From Muscardinus avellanarius (taxonomy: Eukaryota > Chordata > Mammalia > Rodentia > Gliridae), in contig OY726559.1 of assembly GCA_963383645.1 (NCBI GenBank), positions 107,996,235 to 108,060,234 on the forward strand: 64,000 bases of DNA, in the 5' to 3' direction. Made by a program: the position numbers and the translations under genes. The notes under the pieces were generated by a model that saw only the letters and a program-made list of their open reading frames with translations, was not told the DNA's origin and made no database searches. Below are positions 1 to 11,944 of the stretch, piece by piece; positions within the stretch are counted from its first letter, which is position 1; every line of letters begins with the position of its first letter.

Positions 1-1010
1 CAATCTCCACCTCTGGGCTGTGTGGATCGAGGCTCTGGCGGCTTGGCTACGCGCCCCAGGTTTGACTTCGCACCCCAGCTCTCACCCGGCCGCCCTCGCG
101 CCCAGCGGGCTCGGGCTGCCCCTCCCCGGAGCGCACGCCCAGGCGAGTGGCGTCCCGGGCCAGCTCTCCCTCCCGCGGGGAGATCGCTGTCCGCTTCCCT
201 TTCCCGGATTATATTCTCCGGCACGTGAGGTTCTTAGAGCAAAGCATTAACTTGTTCATTCTAAGACCTTTGCCCTCTGATCGCGAGCAGAACGAAAAGT
301 TCAGACGGCCCCCTGGCTGTGGCCGCGCAGGGTGCGGCCCGAGAGCGGCGTCCAGCTCCCCGGCCCGAGCATCGCCGCGGCGGCCCCAGCCCGGCCTGCC
401 CCGGAGGAGGCCCGCGGGCCCCGCGTCTCGGAGCCAGGGCCGGGATGCCCAGGTTCAGGCAGGGAAACCATTCCGCAGCCAACCAAGGAGCGCGCTTGCT
501 TGTGAATGAGAACCTCTAACTCTGTGACGGCAGCGAGACTCCAGCCGCAGGCCTGGGGCCCGAGTCGAGGTTTCCTTGGCTCGAGGTACTGAGGGCCTCG
601 TAAGGGCCTCGCTTCCCTCGGTTCTTGGATGACAGGGCCCTGCGGGGTCGTGGGCGGGAGCCAGGGGTCTGGGAACCGCAGGGGCTGGCGGAGGGCGGGG
701 AGAGCCGGGCGTGTGTGCGCGGCGCTGGGCGATCCTGGGCTCTCCATCCACTCACCACGCGGAGGTGGAGAGGTCCCAGGTCCCCACCCCGCCGCCTCTC
801 CCTGCGGAGGCTTTTCCTCTCAGAGACCCGAAGGGAAAAGCGTTTGACTTGAACAATCTCCTGCGCATTCGCGAGGCGTCGCCTTCCCCTCTGGCCTGTT
901 TTTCTCACGCACACAGCGACCTAGGATGCAGGAGGGAAAAGACAGAGCGGGAGGTAAAGAAGGCGAGAGCGGGGCCGGTGCCCTGCCGCAGGGAGGCGGA
1001 GGGGATTTAA
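1..1010. promoter_or_regulatory. CpG island, probably 5' region of TBX15
   Basis: This is the only long GC-rich, CpG-dense stretch in the window and it has no SINE. Several GC-box-like runs are visible. None of its open frames resembles a protein I recognise. In human and mouse TBX15 lies just downstream of WARS2 in the same orientation, so this island probably marks the TBX15 promoter or an upstream non-coding first exon transcribed leftwards. A candidate minus-strand donor (GTGAGT) lies at 750-755, which would end an exon read from about 1000 down to 756; a plus-strand donor-like GTAAAG also occurs near 954, so direction is not fixed by sequence alone. The island is seen directly; the TBX15 link is inferred from synteny. 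Confidence 0.6.
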
Positions 1011-1294
1011 CAGTCCCAAGACTGCCCCCAGGCGATGGTTTTCTGTAATGACATTTCTGGGCAATTCTAGGTCACATCTCTTTTCATGGGCTAAGTCATC
1101 TGTGGCAAAGAAGGTATTGAATCCACACGTTTAAGCGAATCCCCCAAGAAAAGGAGAAATGGCTCGAAGCTTCCCTGCCACAGACTCTGAGAATTTGTTC
1201 AATTTGTCTTTCTAGCCTTACTACGATTAATAACTGGACTTTCAAAGCCAAACTCTCCTCTCAGAGTCCGACTCTTTCTCACCCGTCCATTTTG

Positions 1295-1354
<60 letters not shown>
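1295..1354. repeat. (CT)n microsatellite
   Basis: An uninterrupted CT dinucleotide run of about 60 bases just outside the CpG island. Confidence 0.95.
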
Positions 1355-1357
<3 letters not shown>

Positions 1358-1943
1358 TCTCCCTAGTTTCCTCTTTCTGAAACAAGAGCACAGACTGCCA
1401 GAGGCAGCAGAATGATATAATCCTTCAGGCATTCACGGCAGACCAGGGGCCAAGCTATCAAAGGCTTCAGCCTTTTCTTCTTCTTTTTAAAAAAGCTGTT
1501 TACTATTCAGGAAATTTGGTAATTATGTTTCTTCTCTCCGTGCAGTGGTATTGCCCTCTTCCTTTTGATATTAGAGCCTCCCTGGTTCCCAGCTTAGTGG
1601 TGTAGAGGAAGGTGGAAGAGAAAGAAGCTGAATTCTGCTTCAGAACCCGATTTTCCTCTGCATCATCATTGCTGCCAAAAACTCGCTGACGGCTGCCAAA
1701 GGGACAGGAACCCCAGAGCAGAGGAGTCCTCGTGTTTCTAGGGAAAGAAGAGACTGCCAATTCTATTGCTTCTTACACCACAACATTTTTTTTATGGTAC
1801 CTCACTCTATTAAAATTTTTAGTACTTTTATAATAGGTTTGAAAAGCCACACCACAGAGGGGGAAAGGAAGATAATAAGCAAAAGTTTAAAATCTCTTGT
1901 TTAGAATGCTCCACAACACAGCAAATCGTGTTTCTTTGGGGGA

Positions 1944-1945
<2 letters not shown>

Positions 1946-2002
<57 letters not shown>
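1946..2002. repeat. (CT)n microsatellite
   Basis: A second pure CT run of the same polarity, about 600 bases from the first. Confidence 0.95.
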
Positions 2003-2007
<5 letters not shown>

Positions 2008-2023
2008 TCTCTTTTCTTCTCTC

Positions 2024-2398
2024 TCTGAATTGCTGGGGATGAAACTCAGGGATGCTCTATTACTGAACAATATCCCAACCCCTTTTTAATATTTTTTTTC
2101 TTTTTTGGGAGGATACTGGGGATAGAACCTAGGGGGATTCTGTCTCTGAGCTATACCCCCCCAGACCTTTTTTATTTTGAAATAGGGTCTCACTAAGTTG
2201 CTGAGGGTCTCGCTATATTGCTGAAGCTGGCTTAGAACTTGTGATCTTCCTGTCTCAGCCTCCTACTTATTTAAATTACAGGTGGGCACCACTACACCTG
2301 CCCTGGTTTTCATTTTGACGAAGGTTCTCATTCAGTTCTCCAGGCTGGACTCAAACTTCCAATCCTCCCACCTCAGTCTTCCAAGTATATATAGTCTT
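2024..2398 (-). mobile_element. Cluster of old B1-dID SINE pieces
   Basis: A partial ID half (2024-2084), a nearly full diverged copy (about 2085-2302) and a B1-half fragment (2305-2398) follow one another, all in minus orientation. The middle copy shows the ID part, the A-rich linker and the B1 part. Confidence 0.75.
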
Positions 2399-2429
2399 AA
2401 TATGTATGCTATGTGATCATATTTACCAT

Positions 2430-2525
2430 GTTTTTTTCTTGGATCCAGTACAGTACCCTGCTCATAATAGGCAGCACTCAACAACCACTTGTTGATTGAA
2501 TTTTGAGAAGCATGATAGCAAAGGA
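2430..2525 (+). mobile_element. L2 LINE 3' tail (probable)
   Basis: The stretch matches the well-known L2 3' end pattern of an accumulated 'canonical tail' ending in a TTGTTGATTGAA-like motif. Short and diverged. Confidence 0.45.
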
Positions 2526-2727
2526 GCACAAAAAGTATTGTATATTTAATGCCATTCAGTTGAAAATCCTCCCTCCCATGATGCATTTCTTGGGTTAGTG
2601 TGTCCTATAAAGCAAACATCATTTCTGTTAGACTGTGAGAGTCTACTTAGTTTTAGTAACTGTAACTTTGTTTTTCCAATAAACTGTAACACACTGAGAT
2701 TAGAGACTCAATATTTTCATTATAAAC

Positions 2728-2958
2728 AATGTTTTGGCAGGGCGTGGTGGTGCACACTGTACTCAATCCCAGGGCTTGGGAAGCTGAGACAGGAGGATGG
2801 CACAGGTTCGGAGCCATTCTCGGCTACTTAGTGAGGCTCTCAGCAACTTAGTGAGACCCTGTTTCTGAATAAAGTATAAAATAGGTCTGGGAGTATAGCC
2901 CCGAGGTAGAAGAGCCCCTGGGTTCCAGACCAAGTACCACATACACATACAAAAAAAC
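2728..2958 (+). mobile_element. B1-dID SINE with target duplication
   Basis: Full-length copy with B1 head, ID tail and an A-rich end. A CAATGTTT duplication flanks it (about 2727 and 2961). Confidence 0.85.
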
Positions 2959-3579
2959 ACAATGTTTTACATACTGCTGGCTACCTTGGTCAGTCACCTT
3001 AGAGAATTCTGAGCAAGGAGAAACACGTTAAGTGAAATTTAATGTGCAGGCATCTCTTTGGATAATGTCAAGAATCCCTGTAGATAGTGGTCTGTGGTTA
3101 AGGACTCCTTCAACAGTGTCATAGCTTCTGCACAAATTCTCTTTAGAACCAACACCTTTTGCTCCCTCCTTCCCAGGTTTGGGTGTAAAATTATAGACAA
3201 AGGGGCTAAGTGGGGTTGAGGATGACTGTTCCCTGCTGCCCTCTGCACAGCCTCTTTAGCTGCTCCAGTGGAAGCTGTGATGGCCAGTTAGCTCAATGGG
3301 TTTGAGTGTTTACGAATGAGATCATTGCAAAGCTTCTAACCATTTGGGCACCAGTTAGTTTAGCTTATTCCAAGCACATTCATGATAATTTTTCTTATAA
3401 ATGTCCAGAGAGACAAGGAGAAGCGCCAACCTTAATGTATGCCCCCCCCAGAAGGTTATGTTTTTGAAAAATCTGTGCCAAGCAATGGATTTGGCTCCAT
3501 GACATGACTTAGGTTTATGTGCTTGTGTCCGATAAATAAGTAGGATGTAGTACTATTTTCAGGGAGTTTTCTATACTCC

Positions 3580-3760
3580 CTTTCTTTTGTGGTACTGAGA
3601 TTGAACCGAAGGGAATTCTACCCTTGAGCTAACCCCAAGTTCACCTTTTTTGTTTTCGAAACAGGGTCTCACAGAGTTGCTGAGGCTGTCCTCAAACCTG
3701 CGATCCTTGTGTCTCAGCTTCACAAGTACTGGGATTACAGGCATGTGACGTTACATATGG
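3580..3760 (-). mobile_element. B1-dID SINE
   Basis: Minus-strand copy; the ID half comes first on the plus strand, then the B1 half. Moderately diverged. Confidence 0.8.
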
Positions 3761-3989
3761 CTCAATCTCCCCTCTTTTTAAATTTATCATTGAGGTGGAG
3801 CCTTGAGCATCTAATGTCATCCATGGTGTTTACACTGTGATCGTAGAAAAGCAGGACAGCTGTGAAGTGTAGGAAGAGAGGAGAAAAGGCTCCAGATGAC
3901 AGAGGGAAGACGAGGGCAGCGTAGGGCTGAACAAGTGGAAGGAGTCACACACAAGTTTGGGTTACCTCTAGTGGAAATAATTGATTTTT

Positions 3990-4684
3990 CAGGAAAAGGA
4001 AAAAGATTCCTTTGGTTCTAGAAAACCTCCTGAAAAACAGGAAGGCTTCTCAGCCCCTCAAGGCTGTCATGCCAAGCAGAGGGTCAAGTGGCTGGAATCC
4101 TTCCTGCAGGATTCCTGGATGCAGTGATGAGGGCCTCAGGCAACTAGAAGGGAAAGCCCTTGCTTTGGATGTGTCTGATTAAATTCCTTGGGTTTGTTAC
4201 ATGGATCAAAAGAACTGATAGGAGAGTTTCCTGGTGCAGAGGACCATCGCAAGCCTTCGTCTGATGAAAATATTTAGTGGTGTCACTGTCAAAGTTGCTC
4301 CCGATGCCTAAAAATGTAGAAGCTTATATGACCCGGGGATTTCCAAATCTGAAGTCTGTTTAGGAACTCATCTTGAAGCGTGGGCAAGCAAAGATCAGAA
4401 CAAGGCCATCCTGCTGACACTCACAGTGACTGAGGGATACCTGGGAAGGTTTGGTGTTATTTGCTTGGACGACCTCACTCGTGAAATTGCCTTCTTGGGG
4501 CAGTACTTCCAGGAGATCTCTTAGTTCTTACTCCCTTTCCACCTCTCCATGGTTCATCATGCTACCAAGAATAGAGTGGGCTTCCTCAAGGAGATGGGCT
4601 TGCTTGGGTAGTGAGGTGAAGCCATTAATTAGCTTGTCCACCAGCTGAACTAAACCCAGAATATCCAAAAAAATACAATACATT
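3990..4684 (+). pseudogene. RPL7L1P: RPL7L1 processed pseudogene
   Basis: The parent encodes a 60S-related nucleolar protein of the uL30/RPL7 family. Plus-strand translation with frame changes follows that protein nearly end to end: an N-terminal KIPLVxENLLK block near 4005, then LESFLxDSW near 4100, VQRTIAxLRL near 4230-4260, [14 protein letters not shown] near 4460-4490, FQEISWF, then HATKNRVGFLKEMG near 4560-4600 and a C-terminus ending HQLN and TAA at 4651-4653. There are no introns, several in-frame stops, frameshifts and an internal deletion, and an A-rich stretch follows at about 4665-4680. It is therefore a dead retrocopy. No intact start is visible. The family assignment rests on protein pattern, not on a database search. 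Confidence 0.85.
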
Positions 4685-5473
4685 GGAAGCATGTGTTTTT
4701 TGTTTTATGGAATTGTTATTAGATACCTTCAGAGAAGATTGTCTTCTGCCTTCAGAAATTTGAAGGAAGGGGTGGGGAAAAGAAAGTAGGTTATGGTCAT
4801 GACAGGCATTGCTCGTGGGATCCCAGTTTCAGGGAAATGCACCATTGCTTCCCACATTGGCTGTTGTTGCCTCTGAAACCCCCGTGTGCCATGGAGTGTG
4901 GCATCCTGCTTGCTGCACCTTCTGTCCTGGGTTTTATGTTGATGACTGAATAGCCCAATTGTGTACAAGGTGCCCTAAGACTCTTGTGGCAATGGGCCAT
5001 GCCTAGGAGCACACTTGCATCTGGGGTTTCCCAGGTTCTTGTTTGAAATACAGGCTTGAAATACAGTTAGGAAGAAGAACATAAAAATTATCATTGATAT
5101 TTTCTACATGGTAAACATAGGCACTAGGTATCAACTTGTGGCTTTCTCAACAGGAAGAGTCTTCCTTCTTGAATTGCCGGCTCATTAGCATCCCGCACAT
5201 GAATACGGGAACTTTTAAAATGCTGGCCTTTGGGGCGATGAATAGTTCATTCTTTGATTACTCATTACACATCGACTTAGGGTGTGAAAAGCCTCAGATA
5301 GTTGAGTTGAATGTCAGTTAAATTAGAAGGCAATCAGTGCTGGATCTGATCCTTAAGTGCAACAAATCGTAAGTATTTTATATCAGATGCGTACTCTGCA
5401 TATAATCTCATAATGTTGAATAGCAATTGACAGTAAGAGGACTCTTTCCTTTGATCAGTTAAGAAATTTTACA

Positions 5474-5700
5474 GTTGGGCATGGTGATGCACACCTATAA
5501 TCTCAGTATTAGGTATGCTGAGACAGAAGGATCTTAGGCTCAAGGACAGTCTCAGCAACTTAGTGAGACTCTCCACAACCTAATGAGACTCTGTTTCCAA
5601 ACAAAAATTAAAAGGGCTTGGGGTATAGCTTGGAGGCAGAATGTTCCTGGGTTCAATCCCTAGTACAAAAATAAACAAACAACAAAAAATAAATAAATAG
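5474..5700 (+). mobile_element. B1-dID SINE
   Basis: Diverged plus-strand copy ending in an AAAT-type tail. Confidence 0.8.
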
Positions 5701-5740
5701 ATTTTAAAGAATTAGATGATTGAAAGTCGGGTAGAAAGTA

Positions 5741-5746
<6 letters not shown>

Positions 5747-5787
<41 letters not shown>

Positions 5788-5808
5788 TGTGTGTGTGTGT
5801 GTGTGTGT
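5747..5808. repeat. (TA)n(GT)n compound microsatellite
   Basis: A TA run passes directly into a GT run, ending where a minus-strand SINE begins. Confidence 0.95.
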
Positions 5809-5810
5809 TT

Positions 5811-6228
5811 TACTGGGGATTGAACATTGAACCCAGGGCCATTCTACCTCAGAGCTACACCCCTAGCACCATTTTTATTTTTATTTTGGAAACAGGGTCT
5901 CCCTAGGTTGCTGAGAGTCTCATTAGGCTTAAGGCTGGCTTTGAACCTGTGATCCTCCTGTCTCAGCCTCCCAAGTACTGGGAAGGTGTGTGCCACCATG
6001 CTCAGCTCTATAGGGTTTTGTTTTGTGGTATTAGGGATTGAACCCAGAGGCATTCTACCTTTGAGACACACCCCCCCAGCCTGATTTTATTTCTTATTTG
6101 GAAACAGGGTCTCACTAGGTTGATGAGAGTCTCACTACTTGCTGAGGCTGTCCTCAAACCTGTGATCCTCCTGTCTCAGCTTCCCAAGAACAAGGATCAC
6201 AGGCACATGCCAACACACCCAGGTTTTT
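5811..6228 (-). mobile_element. Two tandem B1-dID SINEs
   Basis: Two minus-strand copies lie head to tail at about 5811-6008 and 6018-6228. Both are older variants. Confidence 0.8.
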
Positions 6229-7218
6229 TTTTTAAATAAAAATATCTGATTTTTTATTATTCAAATGAGAATTGTCTCTTAAAGAAGTTACCCTGGGATT
6301 CTGTTTCTTAATCAAATGATCTGGAAATGACTTCATGGACCACTTACTAGCCACATAATTTCTGACTCATTCCTTAACTCCAGTATTCTTTTCCCTTCTG
6401 CCTGCTAATATGGATGTACTCCTGAAAGCCCAAACTGCTCATGCTGAGGAATAATTCTAAACACCAGGAGTATCAGCTGCAAACTAGCCACCTTCACCTA
6501 GAGAAAAGGTGTCATTTCATCGTTGGCGCTGTAACAGAACACACTTCAAGTAATGTGGTGGCCTACAGCCACTGTGGGCTGGTCCCAGCTGTATCTAGGA
6601 CTCCAGACCCTGGGGCTAAGCAGTCCCAGGAACTCCTAGGTGGTACACATCTGCCCAGAGAACCCCAGATAGCCTGTGTCTACTTATTTGAGAGAGCTTA
6701 TTCCAGGACAGAATCCCTTTCTGAAAGTTTCTAAGATATTCTAGGACCATCTCAAAGACTTGAATTAAGTTAGCTATGCCATCCCCTTGGCAACTCTCCC
6801 CTCCAAACAAAAACAATTGTGTTAGACTAGAAATCAGAATAGGAGGGTCAAACAGCAGGATTGCAAAAGTTTGTCGGTGATTTCAGTGATGATGGAGTAT
6901 CTGTGGTTTAAAGACTAGCTGCCACATAGCCAAGGACGAGTTTTTGAATGCCCTCAACAGCATCCTCCAAAGTGCAGGCCAAGGAATATCTCCAGCTCCT
7001 GATCCAGCCCAGGGCAGGGGGCACTGGAGAACCGTGTGAGTCTGCACTCCAGACCATTGGGGAGGCCGATGCTCCCCATTACTACTTTAAGCCATTATCT
7101 GTCTCTCCTTCCTAAAAATGCCTGGATTTGAAAACATACCATCAACCTACAAACTCCTCCTCACTCCTTCCCTTTCCAAAGCTTCCCTTTCTCCTCCTCC
7201 TCCTCTCTATTTTTTCTT

Positions 7219-7420
7219 ATCATCTTGGTTTGAACCTTGGGGCCTTCTATTTTTCAGCTAAAACCCCAGCCCTTGAAAAAAAATATTTTTTTAATAGGAT
7301 CTTACTGGGTTGCTAAGGGTCTTGCTATATTGCTGAGGCTGGTCTTGAACCTGTGATCCTCTTGTCTCAGCCTCCCAAGTCCTGGGATTACAGGCCTGTG
7401 GCACCATGTCCAGCCCCTCC
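7219..7420 (-). mobile_element. B1-dID SINE
   Basis: Minus-strand copy; the ID half is shortened and the B1 half well preserved. Confidence 0.8.
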
Positions 7421-7584
7421 TCACTTCTTGAAAATCTCCTTCCTGGCTCATTCTCACTGCCTCCAGAGCTACTCCAGCACAGTCTTTGTGGTTCACATTG
7501 AGGTACATGAGCTTGAGGATGCTCTAGCCTCTTGCATTGTCTCTCTAGAGATCATGTTTTCCACCTGTATCAACAATCATTCCT

Positions 7585-7758
7585 CCTGGTGTGGTGGTAT
7601 ATGTCTGTGATCTCTGTCCTGGGGAGACTGAGATAAGAGGATCATAGGTTTGAGGATAGTCCATGGTAGTTTAGTGCAATTCTCTTTCAAAATAAAATGT
7701 AAAATGGGCCTGGGGGTGTATCTGAGAGGTAGAACCCTCCTGGGTTTAATCCCCAGTA
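7585..7758 (+). mobile_element. B1-dID SINE
   Basis: Diverged plus-strand copy whose 3' tail has become the adjacent CA microsatellite. Confidence 0.8.
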
Positions 7759-7759
7759 A

Positions 7760-7785
7760 CCACACACACACACACACACACACAC

Positions 7786-7830
<45 letters not shown>
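7760..7830. repeat. (CA)n microsatellite
   Basis: CA run with one short interruption, growing out of a SINE tail. Confidence 0.95.
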
Positions 7831-7832
<2 letters not shown>

Positions 7833-9231
7833 ATTCCTGGGCCATGTCCCACATTGTCATGACCGAGAGCTGCACCTCATAATATGGATGTCAGGCTCTG
7901 ACCAAGATGACCTCTTTCCAGTTCACTCCCGCAACTTTCTTTTGATGCCACTATGACAGCTGATTTTACCATCCCTCCACCACCTCCACGCCCCTCACAG
8001 CCCTTGCTGCTTGGATGCGTGATTCATTCATTGCCTTATCCACACCCCAGCACACTGCTCAGGTCCTTCATTGCAATCACCCGCAAGGTCCAGATCAAGG
8101 TTAACCCAACTCCATCTACACCCACGCAACAGAATGGGCTGGAGCTGAACATCTACTCCACTGACTGCCCATTTTGAGTCCATGCAAGAGCCCTTATGTA
8201 CTGCCCTGCAGCTCTACCTTCCCCTGGTCCACCCTCCACCCCGGCCCTACACCACTATTCCACACTCCCTCCTCCTTGTCTTGGAGCTTCCAACTAGTTC
8301 TCCCTCATCTTAACTATCTGCTAAGAATTGATTTGTTTTTCACTAAGAAAACAGAAGCAATGAAGAGGACTTATAGGAACTGCTTGTCCCACATCTGTAT
8401 ATTCTTCCTTCTTTCTTCTCTGGTCTCCTGTCTACATCCAACCTGTTCTCATGGGTTCTGCATCCTATTCCTGGATACAGACTCAAAACAATTGCTTCAG
8501 TAAGTGTCCTCCCTCATTCCTGCAACCTTAGATTTCCCCTCTACTACCGCATTACTTTGCAATTGAATAGGCAATTATTCCCCCATCCTAAAAAGTAACT
8601 TTCTTTTGACTCCATGACATAGTCATCTTTTTCCATTTCTCTGCTTTCCTCTATAGTAATACTCCTTGAAATGGTTGTTGAGAACACTGCCTCCAATTTC
8701 TTTTGACTCCCTTTTAGATGTATCCAATTAGATATATGACCCTGCTACCCTTTCAACATGCTCTGATCAGGGTCACCAATGGTCACCAATGACCCACACA
8801 TTGCTAAATCGAATAGTCCTTTTTTATTTGACAGTCTTTTTCTTGCAAACAGCTTTTCCACTTGGCTTCTAGGGCAACACTTCTTCCTGATTTTCTTTCT
8901 ATCATATTTGCCCTTTTTCTTAGTGTCTTCTTTGCATAGGTCTTCATTTTTCTCTAGTTCTAAGTAGGATCACACCTCTGACCTCTTCTTCTCTGTCCAT
9001 ACTCATTTAAAGATTCCATTTTGACTCCTGGCTTTACATGACCCCCAAATTAATATCTCCAGGCTGGACCTCTCCCTGATTTCTAGTTTGAAGTATCCAA
9101 CTGCCCTCTCAGCATCTCCAAATACCCCAAACCAAATTCCCAATCTTTCCAAATCTATACCTCCTTCAGTGTGTTCAGTAAATGGCAATTCCATACTTCT
9201 AAATTCTTAGGTCATAATCCTTTAAAATTTT

Positions 9232-9448
9232 TTTCTTTTCTTTTTTTGCGGGTCTGGGGATGGAACCCAGGGGCATTCTGCCTCTAAGCTACACCCCCAG
9301 TGCTATTTTTTATTCCTTATTTTGAAACAGGGTCTCACTAAGTTGCAGAGGGCCTCACTAAGTAGCTGAGGCTGTCCGCGAACCGTGATCCTCTGGTCTT
9401 AGCCTCCTGAATGCTGGGATTACAAGTGTGCACCACCACGCCTAGCTC
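9232..9448 (-). mobile_element. B1-dID SINE
   Basis: Minus-strand copy inserted in the L2 fragment; a T-run marks its tail at the left. Confidence 0.85.
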
Positions 9449-9749
9449 AAAATATTTCTTCTTTTTTTTTTTTACCTCCTCCCTCAGATCCCACAATCTT
9501 TCCATCAGCAAAGCCTGCCAGCTTTATCTTCACAGTTTGCAGATCAGAAGACACCTTTATACTTCTATCACTGGTGACCTCTCCAAGCCTTCCCTCTTGC
9601 ATCAGTGATGAACACAGCCTCCCTCCTGGCCTCCCCACTTCCATCTCTTGCCACTAGAGTCTACTTCCCAACATAATAGCCATCATGAACCTTGGGTAAC
9701 TTAAGCCTACAATGGCTTCCCAATCCCATTGTAATAAAATTGAAGGTGG

Positions 9750-9945
9750 GGCTAAGCATGGTAGTACCTGCCTATAATTCTAGTACTTGGGAGGCTGAAA
9801 CAGGAGGACAGCAGATTCAAGGACAGCCTCAACAACTTAGTGAGAGCCCTATTTTGAAATAAAAAGGGCAGGGGGTGTGGCTTATAGGTAGAACACCTAT
9901 GGGTTCAAGCTCTAGTACTACCACCAAAAATAAATACATAAATAA
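9750..9945 (+). mobile_element. B1-dID SINE
   Basis: Plus-strand copy in the L2 fragment, ending in an AAAT-type tail. Confidence 0.8.
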
Positions 9946-10093
9946 CTAAAATAAAGGAAAAGAAAAAGTGAAAGCCCACCCTTAAAACAGCCTATAAAGC
10001 CTTGACCCCACTACTGTTTTGACCTGTTCTGACCTTATTTCCTCCCATTCTCCCTTTCATTTACTCCCCTCCAGACACACGAGTCTCCTTCCT

Positions 10094-10095
<2 letters not shown>

Positions 10096-10127
<32 letters not shown>
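10096..10127. repeat. (GT)n microsatellite
   Basis: GT run at the tail of the adjacent minus-strand SINE. Confidence 0.9.
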
Positions 10128-10129
<2 letters not shown>

Positions 10130-10713
10130 CTGGGGACTGAACCCAGGAGCATTCTACTGATGAGCTACACCTCAGCCCTATTTTTTTAAACCAGGGTTTT
10201 GCTAAATTGCTAAGGAACTTGCTAAGTTGCTGAGACAGTCCAGCTTCCCAAGTATTGAGATTACAGGCATGTACCACCTTGCCAGGCTTCTTTCCTACTC
10301 TGTGTGTGTGTGTGTCATGGGGAATTGAACCCAGGGGGCTCACTACCACTAAGCTACATCCTTAGACCTTCCATTTTTTATTTTGAGACAGGGTCTAAGT
10401 TGTTGAGGCTGTTTTCAAACGTGTGAACCTTCTGTCTCAGCCTCCTGAGTAGTTGAATTACAGGTGTGCACCACAACACCAGCCTCCAACCTATTTTTTA
10501 TTTTATTTTTTGGTAATGGGGATGGAACCCAGGGGCTTTCTACCTCCAGGCTACACTCCCAGAGCTATTTTCTATTTTATTTGGAAACAGGGTCTCACTA
10601 AGTTGCTGAGAGCCTCACTCAGTAGCTGAGGCTGGCTTCGAACCTGCGCGATCCTCCTGTCTCAGCCTCCCAAGTACTGGGATTACAAGCATGTGTCACC
10701 ATGCCCAGTCGTC
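10128..10713 (-). mobile_element. Three tandem B1-dID SINEs
   Basis: Three minus-strand copies at about 10128-10290, 10312-10485 and 10500-10713. Each has the ID half followed by the B1 half on the plus strand. Confidence 0.8.
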
Positions 10714-10884
10714 CTATTCTTTAAACAAGTCAAGCTTGAGCCTGCTTCAAGGCATAGGCATTTGATGTTCCCTTTGTCTGGACTAAATTTCCCTAGATAT
10801 TATACTGTTGCCTTCCTTATTGATTTATCTGCTTAAATTTAACCTGAAGAAACCATCCTTTGCAACTATATTAAAAGAAGCACT

Positions 10885-11284
10885 GCGTATTTGCTAGGGC
10901 TGCCATAACAAAATACCACAGACTGAATGGCTTGAACAGCAGAGGGTGAGCCTCTCACAGCAGGGAAGCTGGAGGTCTGAAATGAAGAAGTTGGCTGGTC
11001 TGGGCCGTCCTCTCCCTCCTTGGCTTGAAGATGGTCACCCTCTCTCTGTGTCCTCACATGGCCTGTTCTCTGTGTACGTAATCCTGGTGTTTCTCTCTGC
11101 ATCCCAGTCTCCTCTTCTCAGGAAGAAGACATTACTGGATTGGATTGGGTTGGGGAGCACCCTAACAGTCTCATCTTAATTAACTCCTTAAAGGGCCTGT
11201 CTGTCCCAAATACTCCTGTCCTGAGATACTGGGGGTTAGGTATTCAATGTAAATTATAATAGGATTCAATTTACCACAATCCAT
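10885..11284 (-). mobile_element. MaLR LTR fragment
   Basis: Read on the minus strand this begins with a TGTGGTAAATTGAATCC-like start and ends in the TATTTGCTAGGGCTGCC-like end typical of MaLR (ERVL-related) LTRs. No internal retroviral genes are present. Confidence 0.65.
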
Positions 11285-11302
11285 CCATGTTTTATATTTC
11301 TT

Positions 11303-11523
11303 CTTTTTTTTTTTTTTTTTGCCGTATTGGGGATGGAACTCAGGGCCGTTCTACCTCCGAGCTATACTCACAGCCCTATTTTTTATTCTTTATTTTTGAA
11401 AGAGTCTCACTGAGTTGCAAAGGGCCTCTCTAAGTAGTAGCTGAGGCTCCGTGAACCACAATCCTCCTGTCTCAGCCTCCCAAATGCTGGGATTACAAGC
11501 GCGCGCCACCACGCGTCAGCATG
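11303..11523 (-). mobile_element. B1-dID SINE
   Basis: Minus-strand copy preceded by a long T-run that represents its poly(A) tail. Confidence 0.85.
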
Positions 11524-11639
11524 TTTTTGTGTTTCTGCAGCGCTCTCATCACCTGGAGACCCACTGTCTACTTTCCTGTGGACTTTTCGTCTTCCTCCCT
11601 CCTCTGCAACATACAGTCAGAGTGCAAGGATATTGGTCT

Positions 11640-11722
11640 CTTTTGTTTGTTGCTGTGTACCTAGTACCAGAACGCTGATCGGCACAGAGTAAGCATAGAG
11701 TAAATATTTTAATAAATATTAA
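11640..11722 (+). mobile_element. L2 LINE 3' tail
   Basis: Matches the L2 3' end ('GGCACAGAGTAAGCATAGAG' followed by AATATT-rich sequence). Confidence 0.6.
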
Positions 11723-11944
11723 ATGCGGCAAAAGGATTTAGTGGATGTACGTGCTTACCTGCTTGCCAACGCCATTTGAGTGTGCACCCTCTAACCTCCC
11801 TCTTCTCAGTGTTGTTTTCAATCAAGAAGCACCTACAATGTGCCCAGGATTGTGCTTCATCCTGGAGTAATTTTAGAAACCCAAACAATAATAAGACCCA
11901 AACATTTTTTGAAATAATTTATGCTCAGAAGTACTTAAAAAAAG

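Larger units (their letters stand above)
8170..10870 (+). mobile_element. L2 LINE fragment interrupted by SINEs
   Basis: Non-SINE blocks in order follow the L2 consensus on the plus strand: a reverse-transcriptase-region block near 8770-8800 (the GGTCACCAATGACC stretch), a block at 9030-9200, one at 9470-9745 ending in the typical CAATGGCTTCCCA motif, and a terminal block at 10715-10870. SINEs split it at 9232-9448, 9750-9945 and 10128-10713. No reading frame survives. The match is from memory of the L2 consensus and needs RepeatMasker for exact limits. Confidence 0.7.

Noticed and set aside
261..914. Overlapping frames in the CpG island, tested as a TBX15 coding exon
   Set aside because: GC-rich DNA gives long frames by chance, and none matches the TBX15 N-terminus or T-box as I know them.
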